This document shows, in pieces, positions 1 to 8,103 of a DNA stretch of 33,219 nucleotides. Origin of the DNA: Streptomyces panaciradicis (GTDB taxonomy: Bacteria; Actinomycetota; Actinomycetes; Streptomycetales; Streptomycetaceae); NCBI RefSeq assembly GCF_023516615.1, contig NZ_JAMGBF010000028.1, positions 1 to 33,219 of the forward strand, written 5' to 3'. The notes beneath the pieces were generated by a model. The model searched no databases, was not told the DNA's origin, and was given only the letters and a program-made list of their open reading frames with translations. Position 1 is the stretch's first letter. Every line of letters begins with the position of its first letter. Position numbers and translations under genes: made by a program.

Positions 1-3
1 AAG

Positions 4-37
4 GCGCCGATCGGCGGCCGTGGTGGCCGATCGGCCC
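4..37 (+). promoter_or_regulatory. Tandem DevR/OsdR-like boxes upstream of usp1
   Basis: Two 14-mers, GCGCCGATCGGCGG (4-17) and TGGCCGATCGGCCC (24-37), share the palindromic core GCCGATCGGC and have centres exactly 20 bp apart. The second half-site of the right box reads GGGCCGA on the opposite strand. They lie about 73 and 93 bp before the usp1 ATG. They resemble the DevR/DosR half-site GGGAC/GGGCC known from dormancy regulons that typically contain universal stress genes. Function is inferred; single matches are expected by chance in such GC-rich DNA, so the weight is on the pairing and position. Confidence 0.55.
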
Positions 38-103
38 TATGGCGAAGCCGCCCGCCGGGTGAGGCTGACAGTGGAGACGCTCTCATGTCTGGAGGTGGGA
101 GCC

Positions 104-997
104 ATGGTGGTGAGCCGTCTGGTGGTCGTGGGCGTCGACGGTTCGGCCTCGAGCCTCGCCGCGGTCGACGCGGCGGCCCGGGAGGCCAGGTCGCGCGAGG
201 CCGGTCTGCGGGTGGTGCACGCGTTCGTGTGGCCCGCGACCCATGTACCCCTGGGAGCGTGGCCGCTGGGGCCGCCCGAGGGCGGGATGCGGCACATGGT
301 CGAGCACCTGGTGGGCGAGGCCGTGGAGCGCGCGCACAAGGCGGCACCGGAGGTCGAGGTCAGCCATGTCGTGGTGACCGGTGAGCCGTTGACCGTCCTG
401 GAGGCCCAGTCGCGGGCCGCCGAGCTGGTGGTGGTCGGGTCCCGCGGGATGGGCGGGTTCGTCGGGCTGCTGGTGGGGTCGACGGCGGTGCACCTGGTGG
501 CGCACGGCCGCTGCCCGGTGCTCGTGGTGCGCGAAGGGCCGGCTGCCGACGGGCCGGTCGTGCTGGGTGTGGACGGCTCGCCCGCCGGTGAGCCGGCGGT
601 GGAGTTCGCCTTCGCCGAGGCGGCGCTGCGGGGCGCACGGCTGGTGGCGGTGCACGCCTGGACCACCTGGAACGCGCCGCTGCCTCCGCCACCGGACGCG
701 TCGATGCCGTACGCGAACCCGCCGGGCGCGCTGGCCGCCGAGGAGGAGCGGCTGCTGTTCGAGGCGCTCGCCGGTCATCGCGAGCGGTATCCGGAGGTCG
801 AGGTGGAGCATCGGGTGGTGCACGGCAGGACGCGCGAGACGCTGATCGAGGCGAGCCGGTCCGCCCAGTTGACGGTGGTCGGGGCGCGGGGCCGCGGCGG
901 TTTCGCGGGCCTGCTGCTGGGGTCCGTCAGCCAGGCCCTGCTGCACCACGCGCACTGCCCGGTGGCGGTGGTCCGCGCGGAGGACGCACACCACTGA
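104..997 (+). CDS. Universal stress protein, two tandem UspA domains (usp1)
   Basis: 297-aa cytoplasmic protein with two UspA domains, about residues 1-145 and 150-297. Each opens with a VxGVDGS-type strand (VVVGVDGSASS, VVLGVDGSPAG). Each closes with the ATP-binding motif G-2x-G-9x-G-S (GSRGMGGFVGLLVGS and GARGRGGFAGLLLGS). The family binds ATP and is induced by stress, hypoxia or stationary phase; the exact target is unknown. I chose the ATG at 104 over the upstream in-frame start at 20 because GGAGG (91-95) sits 8 bp before it and the earlier start would run through the putative regulator boxes. A hairpin follows the stop, so the gene is probably monocistronic. Its second domain ends almost identically to that of the next gene, suggesting tandem duplication. 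Confidence 0.93.
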   Translation: MVVSRLVVVGVDGSASSLAAVDAAAREARSREAGLRVVHAFVWPATHVPLGAWPLGPPEGGMRHMVEHLVGEAVERAHKAAPEVEVSHVVVTGEPLTVLEAQSRAAELVVVGSRGMGGFVGLLVGSTAVHLVAHGRCPVLVVREGPAADGPVVLGVDGSPAGEPAVEFAFAEAALRGARLVAVHAWTTWNAPLPPPPDASMPYANPPGALAAEEERLLFEALAGHRERYPEVEVEHRVVHGRTRETLIEASRSAQLTVVGARGRGGFAGLLLGSVSQALLHHAHCPVAVVRAEDAHH

Positions 998-1003
998 CAC
1001 CCG

Positions 1004-1035
1004 CCGGCGCCGGCGCGTCGGCCCGCCGGCGCCGG
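1004..1035 (+). terminator. Hairpin terminator after usp1
   Basis: A perfect 12-bp stem, CCGGCGCCGGCG (1004-1015) pairing with CGCCGGCGCCGG (1024-1035), has an 8-nt loop and begins 6 bp after the usp1 stop. There is no U-tract, as is usual for Streptomyces terminators. The same sequence also appears as a 13-bp direct repeat (1001-1013 and 1023-1035). Confidence 0.6.
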
Positions 1036-1038
1036 AGG

Positions 1039-1072
1039 GGGCCGACCGGTCCCCGTCGCGGTCGGACGGCCC
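1039..1072 (+). promoter_or_regulatory. Tandem DevR/OsdR-like boxes upstream of usp2
   Basis: GGGCCGACCGGTCC (1039-1052, within an 18-bp near palindrome 1037-1054) and CGGTCGGACGGCCC (1059-1072) have centres 20 bp apart, the same phasing as before usp1. They lie about 95 and 115 bp before the usp2 ATG. Similarity to the DevR/DosR box is seen in sequence; binding is inferred. Confidence 0.55.
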
Positions 1073-1160
1073 CTGCCCGTGGGCGCCGGCCGCGGCGAAG
1101 CTGGGAGGCGGTAGCCGGGAGCGACGGCTCCTCGGCGGTCCTGCGGGACGGGAGCGCGCC

Positions 1161-2042
1161 ATGAGTGATCCGGTGGTCGTCGGAGTGGACGGCTCCGCCT
1201 CCAGTCTCAGCGCGGTCGACGCGGCGGCTCGCGAGGCGCACCTTCGCGGCGCGCCCCTGCGGATCGTGCACGCCGCGGACCGTCCTGTGCCGTTCCTGCC
1301 GCCGGGCGCGGCGCCCTGGCCGCCGTTCGACCCCCTGCTGGAGCCCCTGGTGCAAGGGGTGCTGGCACGTGCCGAGGAACGAGCGTACGAGGCGGCGCCG
1401 GGCATCGACGTCCTTCCGTCGGTGGTGACCGGTGAGCCGCTCGAAGTGCTGGAGGTCGCCTCCCGGTCGGCGGCGCTGGTGGTGGTCGGCGGCCGCGGGC
1501 GGTCCGCGTTCGCCGGGCTGCTGCTGGGCTCGACGGCCGTGCAGCTGGCCGCTCACGGCCGCTGTCCCGTGATGGTGGTGCGCGGTCGCCCGGACCCGGC
1601 CGGCCCGGTGCTGCTCGCGGTGGACGGCTCCCCGGCGGGGGAGGCGGCGGTGGAGTTCGCCTTCGCGGAGGCGGCGCTGCGCGACGCGCCCCTGCTGGCC
1701 CTGCACGTGTGGAACACCTGGAGTGCGCGCGCCCACGACGATCCCGGCGACCCGCCGATCGCCGTCGTGGCGGACGTCGACCACCTGCGCGACGTCGAGC
1801 AGCGCCTGCTGGACGAGACGGTCGCCCGCGGCCTTCGGGGCCGGCCGCACCTCACCGTCGAGCGGCGCCTGGTGCGCTCCCGGATCCGCCCCGCCCTGAT
1901 CGACGCCGGCCGGGAGGCCCAGCTGACGGTGGTCGGGGCCCGGGGCCGCGGCGGTTTCAGCGGACTGCTGCTCGGTTCGGTCAGCCAGGCCCTGCTGCAC
2001 CACGCCCACTGCCCCGTCGCCGTCGTCCGCGGCAAGGAGTGA
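1161..2042 (+). CDS. Universal stress protein, two tandem UspA domains (usp2)
   Basis: 293-aa paralogue of usp1 with the same two-domain layout. VVVGVDGSASS starts domain 1 and LLAVDGSPAGEAA starts domain 2; the ATP-binding loops are GGRGRSAFAGLLLGS and GARGRGGFSGLLLGS, both fitting G-2x-G-9x-G-S. The ATG at 1161 follows a weak GGGAG (1150-1154). Only 2 bp separate its stop from the start of the Ca2+ ATPase gene, whose AAGGAG ribosome-binding site lies inside the last usp2 codons, so the two are translationally coupled. The pair links a stress-signal ATP-binding protein to cation export. The partner is not known, but co-regulation by the boxes at 1039-1072 is likely. Confidence 0.93.
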   Translation: MSDPVVVGVDGSASSLSAVDAAAREAHLRGAPLRIVHAADRPVPFLPPGAAPWPPFDPLLEPLVQGVLARAEERAYEAAPGIDVLPSVVTGEPLEVLEVASRSAALVVVGGRGRSAFAGLLLGSTAVQLAAHGRCPVMVVRGRPDPAGPVLLAVDGSPAGEAAVEFAFAEAALRDAPLLALHVWNTWSARAHDDPGDPPIAVVADVDHLRDVEQRLLDETVARGLRGRPHLTVERRLVRSRIRPALIDAGREAQLTVVGARGRGGFSGLLLGSVSQALLHHAHCPVAVVRGKE

Positions 2043-2044
2043 CC

Positions 2045-4780
2045 ATGCCCCAGCAGGCACCGTCCACGCCGGCGCTCCACGAGACCCTCGCCGCACCGGT
2101 GACCGACGCCCACCGGCGGGAGGCCGACGAGGTGGCCGCCCTGCTGGGGGTAACCCCGGCCACCGGCCTGACCACGGCCGACGCCGGACAACGCGCCCGG
2201 GCATGGGGCGCCAACGAACTGGCCGAACCCGCCCGCCGCTCGCAGTGGCTGCGTCTGCTGGACCAGTTCCGCAGCTTCCTGATCGGCGTCCTGCTCGCCG
2301 CCGCCGTCGTCGCCGGGATCATCGGCGACATCAGGGACGCCGTCGTCGTCGCCATCGTCCTGCTCATCAATGCCGTCCTCGGCTACCTGCAGGAACGCCG
2401 CGCCGAGCGGAGTCTGGAGGCTCTGCGGCAGATGCTGGTGCCCACCGCCCGGGTGCGCCGCGACGGCCGGGTGCGCGAGGTGCCCGCCCGCGCCCTGGTG
2501 CCCGGCGACATCGTGCTGCTGGAAGCGGGCGATCGCGTCCCCGCCGACGGCCGTCTCGTGGTCGCCGCGTCGGTCGAGGCCGCCGAGGCCGCGCTGACCG
2601 GAGAGTCCCAGCCGGTCGCCAAGACCACGGCGCCGAGTGCCGCGGGGGAAGAGGCCGTCCCCGTCGCGGAGCGCACCGGCATGCTCTTCATGAACACCGC
2701 GCTGACCCGGGGCCGCGCCGAGATGATCGTCACCGCCACCGGCATGCGCACCGAGGTCGGGGCCATCGCCGAGGCACTGCGCACCGAGGACGAACCGCCC
2801 AGCCCGCTGACGGTCCAGATGGACAGTCTGGGCCGGCGCCTGGCCCTGGTCAGCGGTGTCGCCGTGGCCGCCTACGCGCTCGTCGCCCTGATCCGCGGCG
2901 AGGACCTGGCGGACCTGGCCCTGCGCGCCGTGGCCCTGGCGGTCGCCGCGATCCCCGAGGGGCTGCCCGCCGTCATCGCCCTCACCCTCGCCCTGGGCGT
3001 CTACCGCATGGCCGGCCGGGGCGCCATCGTCAAACGCCTGGCCTCGGTCGAGGCACTCGGCTCCGCGACCGTGGTGTGCAGCGACAAGACCGGCACCCTG
3101 ACCCTGAACGAGATGACCGCCCGCGCCCTGTGGGCGGCCGGCCGCCACTACGACGTCACCGGCGAGGGCTACGGCACCGCCGGCACCGTCCGCTTCACCG
3201 GACCCGGGCAGCCGGCCGAACTGCTCGACGCGGTGCGGCCGTTCGCGCTGTGCAACGACGCCCGCCTCACCCCGGACGGCCCCATCGGCGACCCCACCGA
3301 GGCCGCCCTGCTCGTGCTCGCCGTCAAGGCCGGGCTCGACGTCGAGGAACTGCGCGCCCGCACCCCGCGCGACGGCGAGGTGCCCTTCGACCCCGCCGAC
3401 AAGTACATGGCCACCTTCCACGCCGGCCCCGGCGGCCGCACCCGAGTGCACGCCAAGGGCGCCGTCGACGTCCTCCTGGACCGGTGCACCGACGTCCTGA
3501 CCGAACACGGCCCCGTGCCCCTCACCGCCGAGCGCCGGCGCGAGGTCACCGAGGCGGCCCGGCGGATGGGCGGCCGGGGCCTGAGGGTCCTCGCCGCCGC
3601 CACCGCCGACCACGCGGACGCCCGGGAGGTGACCGGGCTGACCCTCACCGCCGTCGCCGGTATCGCCGACCCGCCCCGCCCGCAGGCCCGCGAGGCCGTC
3701 GCCCTCGCCCGGGGCGCCGGCATCGCCGTCAAGATGGTCACCGGCGACCACGCAGACACCGCCGCCGCCGTCGCCGGTGAACTCGGCATCACCGGTGACG
3801 TCGTCACCGGCACCGAGCTGGCCCGCACCGGCGAGCAGGAACTCGCCGGCCGCATCGAGGACATCGGCGTCTTCGCCCGTGTCGCCCCCGAGCACAAGGT
3901 CGCCATCGTCCGCGCCCTGTCCCGGCGCGGCCACATCGTGGCCATGACCGGTGACGGCGTGAACGACGCCGCCGCCCTGCGCGCCGCCCACATCGGCGTC
4001 GCGATGGGCGGGACCGGCACCGACGTCGCCAAAGAGGCAGCCGACATGGTCCTCACCGACGACGACTTCTCCACCATCGTCCGAGCGGTGCGCGAGGGCC
4101 GCTCCCTCTACGACAACATCGTGACCTTCGTCCGCTTCCAGCTGTCCACCAACATCGGCGCCATCATGACGCTGCTGGTCACCGTGCTGGCCGGACTGCC
4201 CGCCCCGATGTCCGCGATCCAGCTGCTGTGGATCAACATCATCATGGACGGACCGCCCGCCATGGCCCTGGGCGTCGACCCGCCCCGGGCCGACGTCATG
4301 GACCGCCCCCCGCGCGCACCCGACGAACGCATGCTGAACGCCCGCAGGCTGATCGCCATCACCCGCTCCGGCGCCGTCATGGCCCTCGGCACGGTCGCCG
4401 TCTTCGCCGCCGCCCGCCAAGTGACCGACGAGACGACCGCCGCCACCATGGCGTTCACCACCTTCGTGCTCTACCAGCTCTGCAACGCGCTGACGGCCCG
4501 CAGCGAGGACGGCCCCGTCCTGGGCCGCCACCAGCTGCACAACCCCGTGCTGTGGAGCTGTCTGGCCCTCGTCCTCGTCCTGCAGTTCATCGCCGTTCAA
4601 GTGCCCTTCGCCCACGATGTGTTCGACACCGTCTCCCTCGACGCCGCCCAGTGGGCGATCTGCCTGGCGACCGCCTCCACCGTGATCCTGACCGAACACG
4701 TCTGGCGTGCGCTGCGGGGGCGGTGGTCCGCGGTGTCCCGCGGCGGGCCGGGCGTCCTGCCGAGAGGCTCATCGGCATGA
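2045..4780 (+). CDS. Cation-transporting P-type ATPase, PMCA/SERCA-like (probable Ca2+ efflux)
   Basis: 911-aa integral membrane P2-type ATPase that couples ATP hydrolysis to cation (probably Ca2+) export. An N-terminal cation-ATPase domain (about 15-80) is followed by the actuator motif TGES (185-188), PEGLP in M4 (304-308), the phosphorylation loop DKTGT (347-351), nucleotide-domain KGA, and TGDGVND (635-641). M6 carries N731 and D735 (INIIMDGPPAMALG), matching Ca2+ site II of SERCA. M5 reads LSTNIGAIM, where N703 is kept but the site I Glu of SERCA is Ala706, as in plasma-membrane PMCA pumps. One ion per cycle is therefore inferred. The ATG at 2045 is set by AAGGAG (2034-2039) inside the preceding gene. 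The stop TGA (4778-4780) overlaps an ATG at 4777 that I do not take as the next gene's start. Mn2+ or another cation cannot be excluded. Confidence 0.93.
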   Translation: MPQQAPSTPALHETLAAPVTDAHRREADEVAALLGVTPATGLTTADAGQRARAWGANELAEPARRSQWLRLLDQFRSFLIGVLLAAAVVAGIIGDIRDAVVVAIVLLINAVLGYLQERRAERSLEALRQMLVPTARVRRDGRVREVPARALVPGDIVLLEAGDRVPADGRLVVAASVEAAEAALTGESQPVAKTTAPSAAGEEAVPVAERTGMLFMNTALTRGRAEMIVTATGMRTEVGAIAEALRTEDEPPSPLTVQMDSLGRRLALVSGVAVAAYALVALIRGEDLADLALRAVALAVAAIPEGLPAVIALTLALGVYRMAGRGAIVKRLASVEALGSATVVCSDKTGTLTLNEMTARALWAAGRHYDVTGEGYGTAGTVRFTGPGQPAELLDAVRPFALCNDARLTPDGPIGDPTEAALLVLAVKAGLDVEELRARTPRDGEVPFDPADKYMATFHAGPGGRTRVHAKGAVDVLLDRCTDVLTEHGPVPLTAERRREVTEAARRMGGRGLRVLAAATADHADAREVTGLTLTAVAGIADPPRPQAREAVALARGAGIAVKMVTGDHADTAAAVAGELGITGDVVTGTELARTGEQELAGRIEDIGVFARVAPEHKVAIVRALSRRGHIVAMTGDGVNDAAALRAAHIGVAMGGTGTDVAKEAADMVLTDDDFSTIVRAVREGRSLYDNIVTFVRFQLSTNIGAIMTLLVTVLAGLPAPMSAIQLLWINIIMDGPPAMALGVDPPRADVMDRPPRAPDERMLNARRLIAITRSGAVMALGTVAVFAAARQVTDETTAATMAFTTFVLYQLCNALTARSEDGPVLGRHQLHNPVLWSCLALVLVLQFIAVQVPFAHDVFDTVSLDAAQWAICLATASTVILTEHVWRALRGRWSAVSRGGPGVLPRGSSA

Positions 4781-4785
4781 CGTCC

Positions 4786-4799
4786 GGGCCCAACGGCCC
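4786..4799 (+). promoter_or_regulatory. DevR/OsdR-like box upstream of the ABC transporter
   Basis: GGGCCCAACGGCCC fits GGGMC-N4-GKCCC with both half-sites intact (GGGCCCA and, on the other strand, GGGCCGT). Its centre is about 98 bp before the GTG at 4891, similar to the other boxes in this window. No convincing second box follows. If functional, it supports an independent promoter between the Ca2+ ATPase and the ABC genes and argues against starting the ABC ATPase at 4777. Confidence 0.45.
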
Positions 4800-4890
4800 T
4801 TGGGGAGCCGTCCTCGACGGGCATAGCGTCGGCCGCAGGAGCGGGTGGCACGCCACGGCCGAAGCGGAGCGAGGTCAGGAGGTGGCCGAC

Positions 4891-5640
4891 GTGGACACCG
4901 CAGTCGGGACGGCCGGCCGTGCGGCGACGGGCACGAGGATCGACCTGGACGGGGTGTGCCGCCGCTACCGGGTGGGCCGGACCACCGTCACCGCGCTGGA
5001 CGGCGTCGACCTGCACGTGGACGAGAACGCGTTCGTCGTCGTGCTGGGCCCCTCCGGATCGGGCAAGACCACGCTGCTCAACCTGATGGGTGCGCTCGAC
5101 GCGCCGAGCGCGGGCCGCATCCGGATCGCCGGACGGGACATCACCGCCGCCGGACCGCGTGAACTGCAGCGTTTCCGCCGTCGTACGGTGAGCTTCGTCT
5201 TCCAGAGCTTCAACCTCTTCCCCGGCCTCACCGCCCTGGAGAACGTCCAGTTCGGGGCGGACGTGGCCGGTCGCGAGGACGCGGGCGGGCTCGCCGCGGA
5301 CACCCTGGCGCAGGTCGGTCTCGGGGACCGCGTGCGGCACTTCCCGCACGAACTGTCCGGCGGGGAACAGCAGCGGGTCGCCATCGCCAGGGCGCTGGCC
5401 ACCGGCAACCCGGTGCTGCTGGCGGACGAGCCGACGGGCGAACTGGACTTCCGGACCGGGGTGCAGATCCTGGGACTGCTGCGGGAGCAGGCCCAGGCGG
5501 GCAAGACGGTGCTGGTGGTGACGCACAACCGGGAGATCTCCCGGGTCGCCGACCGGGTGGTGGAGCTCTCCAGCGGCCGCGTCGTCGCCGACGGCCCGCC
5601 GTCGGCGGGCCGCGCGGACGTCTCCGAACTGCACTGGTAG
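4891..5640 (+). CDS. ABC transporter ATP-binding protein (MacB/LolD-type)
   Basis: 249-aa ATPase subunit. Walker A GPSGSGKT (53-60), Q-loop Q105 (FVFQSFNLFP), signature LSGGEQQR (155-162), Walker B LLADEP (176-181) and a late THN switch histidine are all present. It resembles the LolD/MacB/FtsE-like class that energises FtsX-type permeases, and the next gene is exactly such a permease. The GTG at 4891 has AGGAGG (4877-4882) 8 bp upstream. An alternative ATG at 4777 overlaps the previous stop as ATGA, but would add a 38-residue non-conserved leader and swallow the box at 4786-4799. Exported substrate unknown. Confidence 0.9.
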   Translation: MDTAVGTAGRAATGTRIDLDGVCRRYRVGRTTVTALDGVDLHVDENAFVVVLGPSGSGKTTLLNLMGALDAPSAGRIRIAGRDITAAGPRELQRFRRRTVSFVFQSFNLFPGLTALENVQFGADVAGREDAGGLAADTLAQVGLGDRVRHFPHELSGGEQQRVAIARALATGNPVLLADEPTGELDFRTGVQILGLLREQAQAGKTVLVVTHNREISRVADRVVELSSGRVVADGPPSAGRADVSELHW

Positions 5641-5661
5641 CGGTGGGGCGGCGATGCGCTG

Positions 5662-8103
5662 ATGACGAGCCGGCTGATGTGGCTCCGCTGGTCCTGGCGG
5701 GACCTGCGGCAGCGGTGGGTGCTGGTGCTGGCCATCGCCCTCACCATCGCCCTGGGCACCGGCGCCTACGCGGGCTTCACCGGCACCGCCGACTGGCGCA
5801 CCCGGTCCTACGACGCCAGCTACGCGAAGCTGCGCATGCACGACCTGCGGCTGACCCTCACCAAGGGCACGACGGCACCCGCCGGCACCCTGCGGCGACT
5901 GGTGGCCGGCATACCGTCGGCCGGCCGCGTCCGGGCGGTCTCCGAACGCCTCGTGGTCCCCACCCAGGTCGCCGCCTCGCACGGCGGGCGCCGGATCCTC
6001 GTGGCGGGCCGGCTGGTGGGAGCGGCCCCCGCCGCGGCCGTGGACCGCGTCCACGTCTACGCGGGCAGGCAGGTCGCCGCGGGCGAGAGCGGCCGCGCGG
6101 TCGCGGTCCTCGAGCGTGCCTTCGCCCGCCACTACGACCTGCCGTCCTCCGGCACCGTACGGATCTCGGGCGGCACCCCCGTCCACTACGTCGGCCAGGG
6201 CAGCGCACCCGACTACTTCAGCCCGGCGTCCGACAGCGGCATCCCCATGATCGGCGAATCCGGCTTCGCCGTGCTGTTCGTGCCCCTCGCCACCGCGCAG
6301 CGGCTGGCCGGCGCCCCGGGCCGGGTCGACGAGGCCGTCCTGACCCTGGCCCCCGGCACGGACCCGTCGACGGTCGCCGGCCAGCTGGAGCGGGCACTGG
6401 GCAGCGGTCCCACTCCGCTGTCCGGCACCGTGACCGTCCGCGCCGACGAGATCGGCTATCACGCGTTGTACGAGGACATCAACGGCGACGCCAGGTTCTT
6501 CGACATCATCGCGCTGCTGTTGCTGCTGGGAGCGGCGTTCGGCGCCTTCAACCTCACCAGCAGGGTCGTCGAGGCGCAGCGCCGTGAGATCGGCATCGGC
6601 ATGGCGCTGGGAGTGCCCCGGACCCGCATCGCCGCCCGGCCGATGCTGCTGGGCGTGCAGATCGCCCTGCTCGGTGTCGCCCTCGGGCTCGGCGTCGGCA
6701 CGGTCGTCAGCCGGGCCATGGCCGGACTGCTGACCGACCTGCTGCCCCTGCCCGTCTGGAACACCCCGTTCCAGTACCGCACCTTCCTGCTCGCCGCGCT
6801 GCTCGGCTTCGCCCTGCCGCTGCTCGCCGTGGCCTGGCCGGTGTGGCGGGCCGTCCGGGTCCGTCCCGTCGACGCCATCCGGGTCGGCCACCTGGCCGCA
6901 CGGGGCGGCGGCCTGGCCCCGCTGCTGCGCCGGCTCCGCGTACCCGGACGCGGCTACCGGCAGCTGCCGCTGCGCAATGTGCTGCGCAACCCGCGCCGGA
7001 CGGCGCTCACCTCGCTCGGCATCGGCGCGGCCGTCACCATCATGATCACCGTCTTCGGCATGCTGGACTCCTTCGACGCGATGCTCGGCGACAGCGAGCA
7101 CGAGGCGAATCGGGGCGGCGCCGGCCGGATCGTCGCCCAGCTCGACGGCTACCACGCCGACGGCTCCGCCCAGGTGCGGGCGATCGCCGCCGCGCCCGGC
7201 GTCGAGGGGGCCACACCCCTGCTGACGGTGCCCGCCACCGCGCGCCACGCCGACGGCGGCAGCGTGTCCCTGATCGTCGAACTGCGCGACCTGGGCGCCG
7301 GTGGGTGGCGGCCCACCCTCACCGCGGGCAGCCTCGCCCGCCACCCCGGCGGCCTGGTGCTCTCGGAGAAGGCGGCCCACGACCTCGGCGTCCGGCCCGG
7401 CGACTCCCTGCTGCTGCGCCACCCCCGGCGCTCCGGGCAGGCGTTCACCCTCACGGACAGCCGCGTCACGGTGGCCGCCGTCCACCCCAACCCGCTGCGT
7501 ACGGTGGCCTACCTCGACCGGTCGCGGGCCGGCCTGTTCGGACTGGCCGCGACGGCCAACGCCGTCGAGGTGCTGCCCGCCCCCGGCACCGACCCGGCGC
7601 GCCTCGAGCAGACCCTCTTCGCCATGCCCGGGGTGGCCGGGGTGCAGACGGCCACCGAGGGCGTGGACGCGCTGCGCGAGGGCGTCGGGCAGCTCACCGG
7701 CATCCTCGACATAGCGGCCGGGGTGACCCTTGCCCTGGCGGTGCTGATCGCGTTCAACGCCGCGAGCATCTCCGCCGACGAACGCTCCCGCGAGAACGCC
7801 ACCATGTTCGCCTTCGGACTGCCCGTCCGTACCGTCCTCGGCATGGCCGTCGCCGAGAGCGCCCTCCTCGGCACGCTCGGCACCGCCGCCGGGATCGTGC
7901 TCGGCCAGGGCATCGACCGCTGGATGGTGCGGGTGCAACTTGCCCGCACCATGCCGGAGATCGGCTTCGACGTCACCCTCGCCCCCGGCACCTACCTCAC
8001 CGCGCTCCTGCTCGGCATCGTGGCCGTGGCCCTCACCCCGCTGCTCACCGCCCGCCGCCTGCGGCGCATGAACATTCCCGCGACCCTGCGGGTGGTCGAA
8101 TGA
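5662..8103 (+). CDS. FtsX-like ABC transporter permease
   Basis: 813-aa membrane permease with the layout of MacB/FtsX exporters. It has an N-terminal membrane segment (about 18-40, VLVLAIALTIALGTGAY), a large extracytoplasmic domain (about 45-265), a first FtsX core with three TM segments (about 270-395), a second TM plus extracellular domain (about 440-670), and a second FtsX core (about 680-800). Such proteins move lipids, peptides or antibiotics by a mechanotransmission mechanism with the partner ATPase encoded 21 bp upstream. Its stop overlaps the start of the metallophosphoesterase gene as ATGA, so the three genes form one operon. Substrate not predictable from sequence. Confidence 0.9.
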   Translation: MTSRLMWLRWSWRDLRQRWVLVLAIALTIALGTGAYAGFTGTADWRTRSYDASYAKLRMHDLRLTLTKGTTAPAGTLRRLVAGIPSAGRVRAVSERLVVPTQVAASHGGRRILVAGRLVGAAPAAAVDRVHVYAGRQVAAGESGRAVAVLERAFARHYDLPSSGTVRISGGTPVHYVGQGSAPDYFSPASDSGIPMIGESGFAVLFVPLATAQRLAGAPGRVDEAVLTLAPGTDPSTVAGQLERALGSGPTPLSGTVTVRADEIGYHALYEDINGDARFFDIIALLLLLGAAFGAFNLTSRVVEAQRREIGIGMALGVPRTRIAARPMLLGVQIALLGVALGLGVGTVVSRAMAGLLTDLLPLPVWNTPFQYRTFLLAALLGFALPLLAVAWPVWRAVRVRPVDAIRVGHLAARGGGLAPLLRRLRVPGRGYRQLPLRNVLRNPRRTALTSLGIGAAVTIMITVFGMLDSFDAMLGDSEHEANRGGAGRIVAQLDGYHADGSAQVRAIAAAPGVEGATPLLTVPATARHADGGSVSLIVELRDLGAGGWRPTLTAGSLARHPGGLVLSEKAAHDLGVRPGDSLLLRHPRRSGQAFTLTDSRVTVAAVHPNPLRTVAYLDRSRAGLFGLAATANAVEVLPAPGTDPARLEQTLFAMPGVAGVQTATEGVDALREGVGQLTGILDIAAGVTLALAVLIAFNAASISADERSRENATMFAFGLPVRTVLGMAVAESALLGTLGTAAGIVLGQGIDRWMVRVQLARTMPEIGFDVTLAPGTYLTALLLGIVAVALTPLLTARRLRRMNIPATLRVVE

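Noticed and set aside
1553..4699. 1048-residue antisense open frame on the minus strand
   Set aside because: It lies opposite usp2 and the Ca2+ ATPase, is low-complexity (Gly/Asp/Gln/His-rich), and has no domain. It is a GC3-bias shadow; the same applies to the antisense frames at 4597-7938, 11008-13452, 21388-24300 and 29180-31249.
4802..4815. Possible second DevR-like box (GGGGAGCCGTCCTC) before the ABC gene
   Set aside because: The half-sites are 2 bp apart instead of 4 and the right half is degenerate, so I count only the box at 4786-4799.
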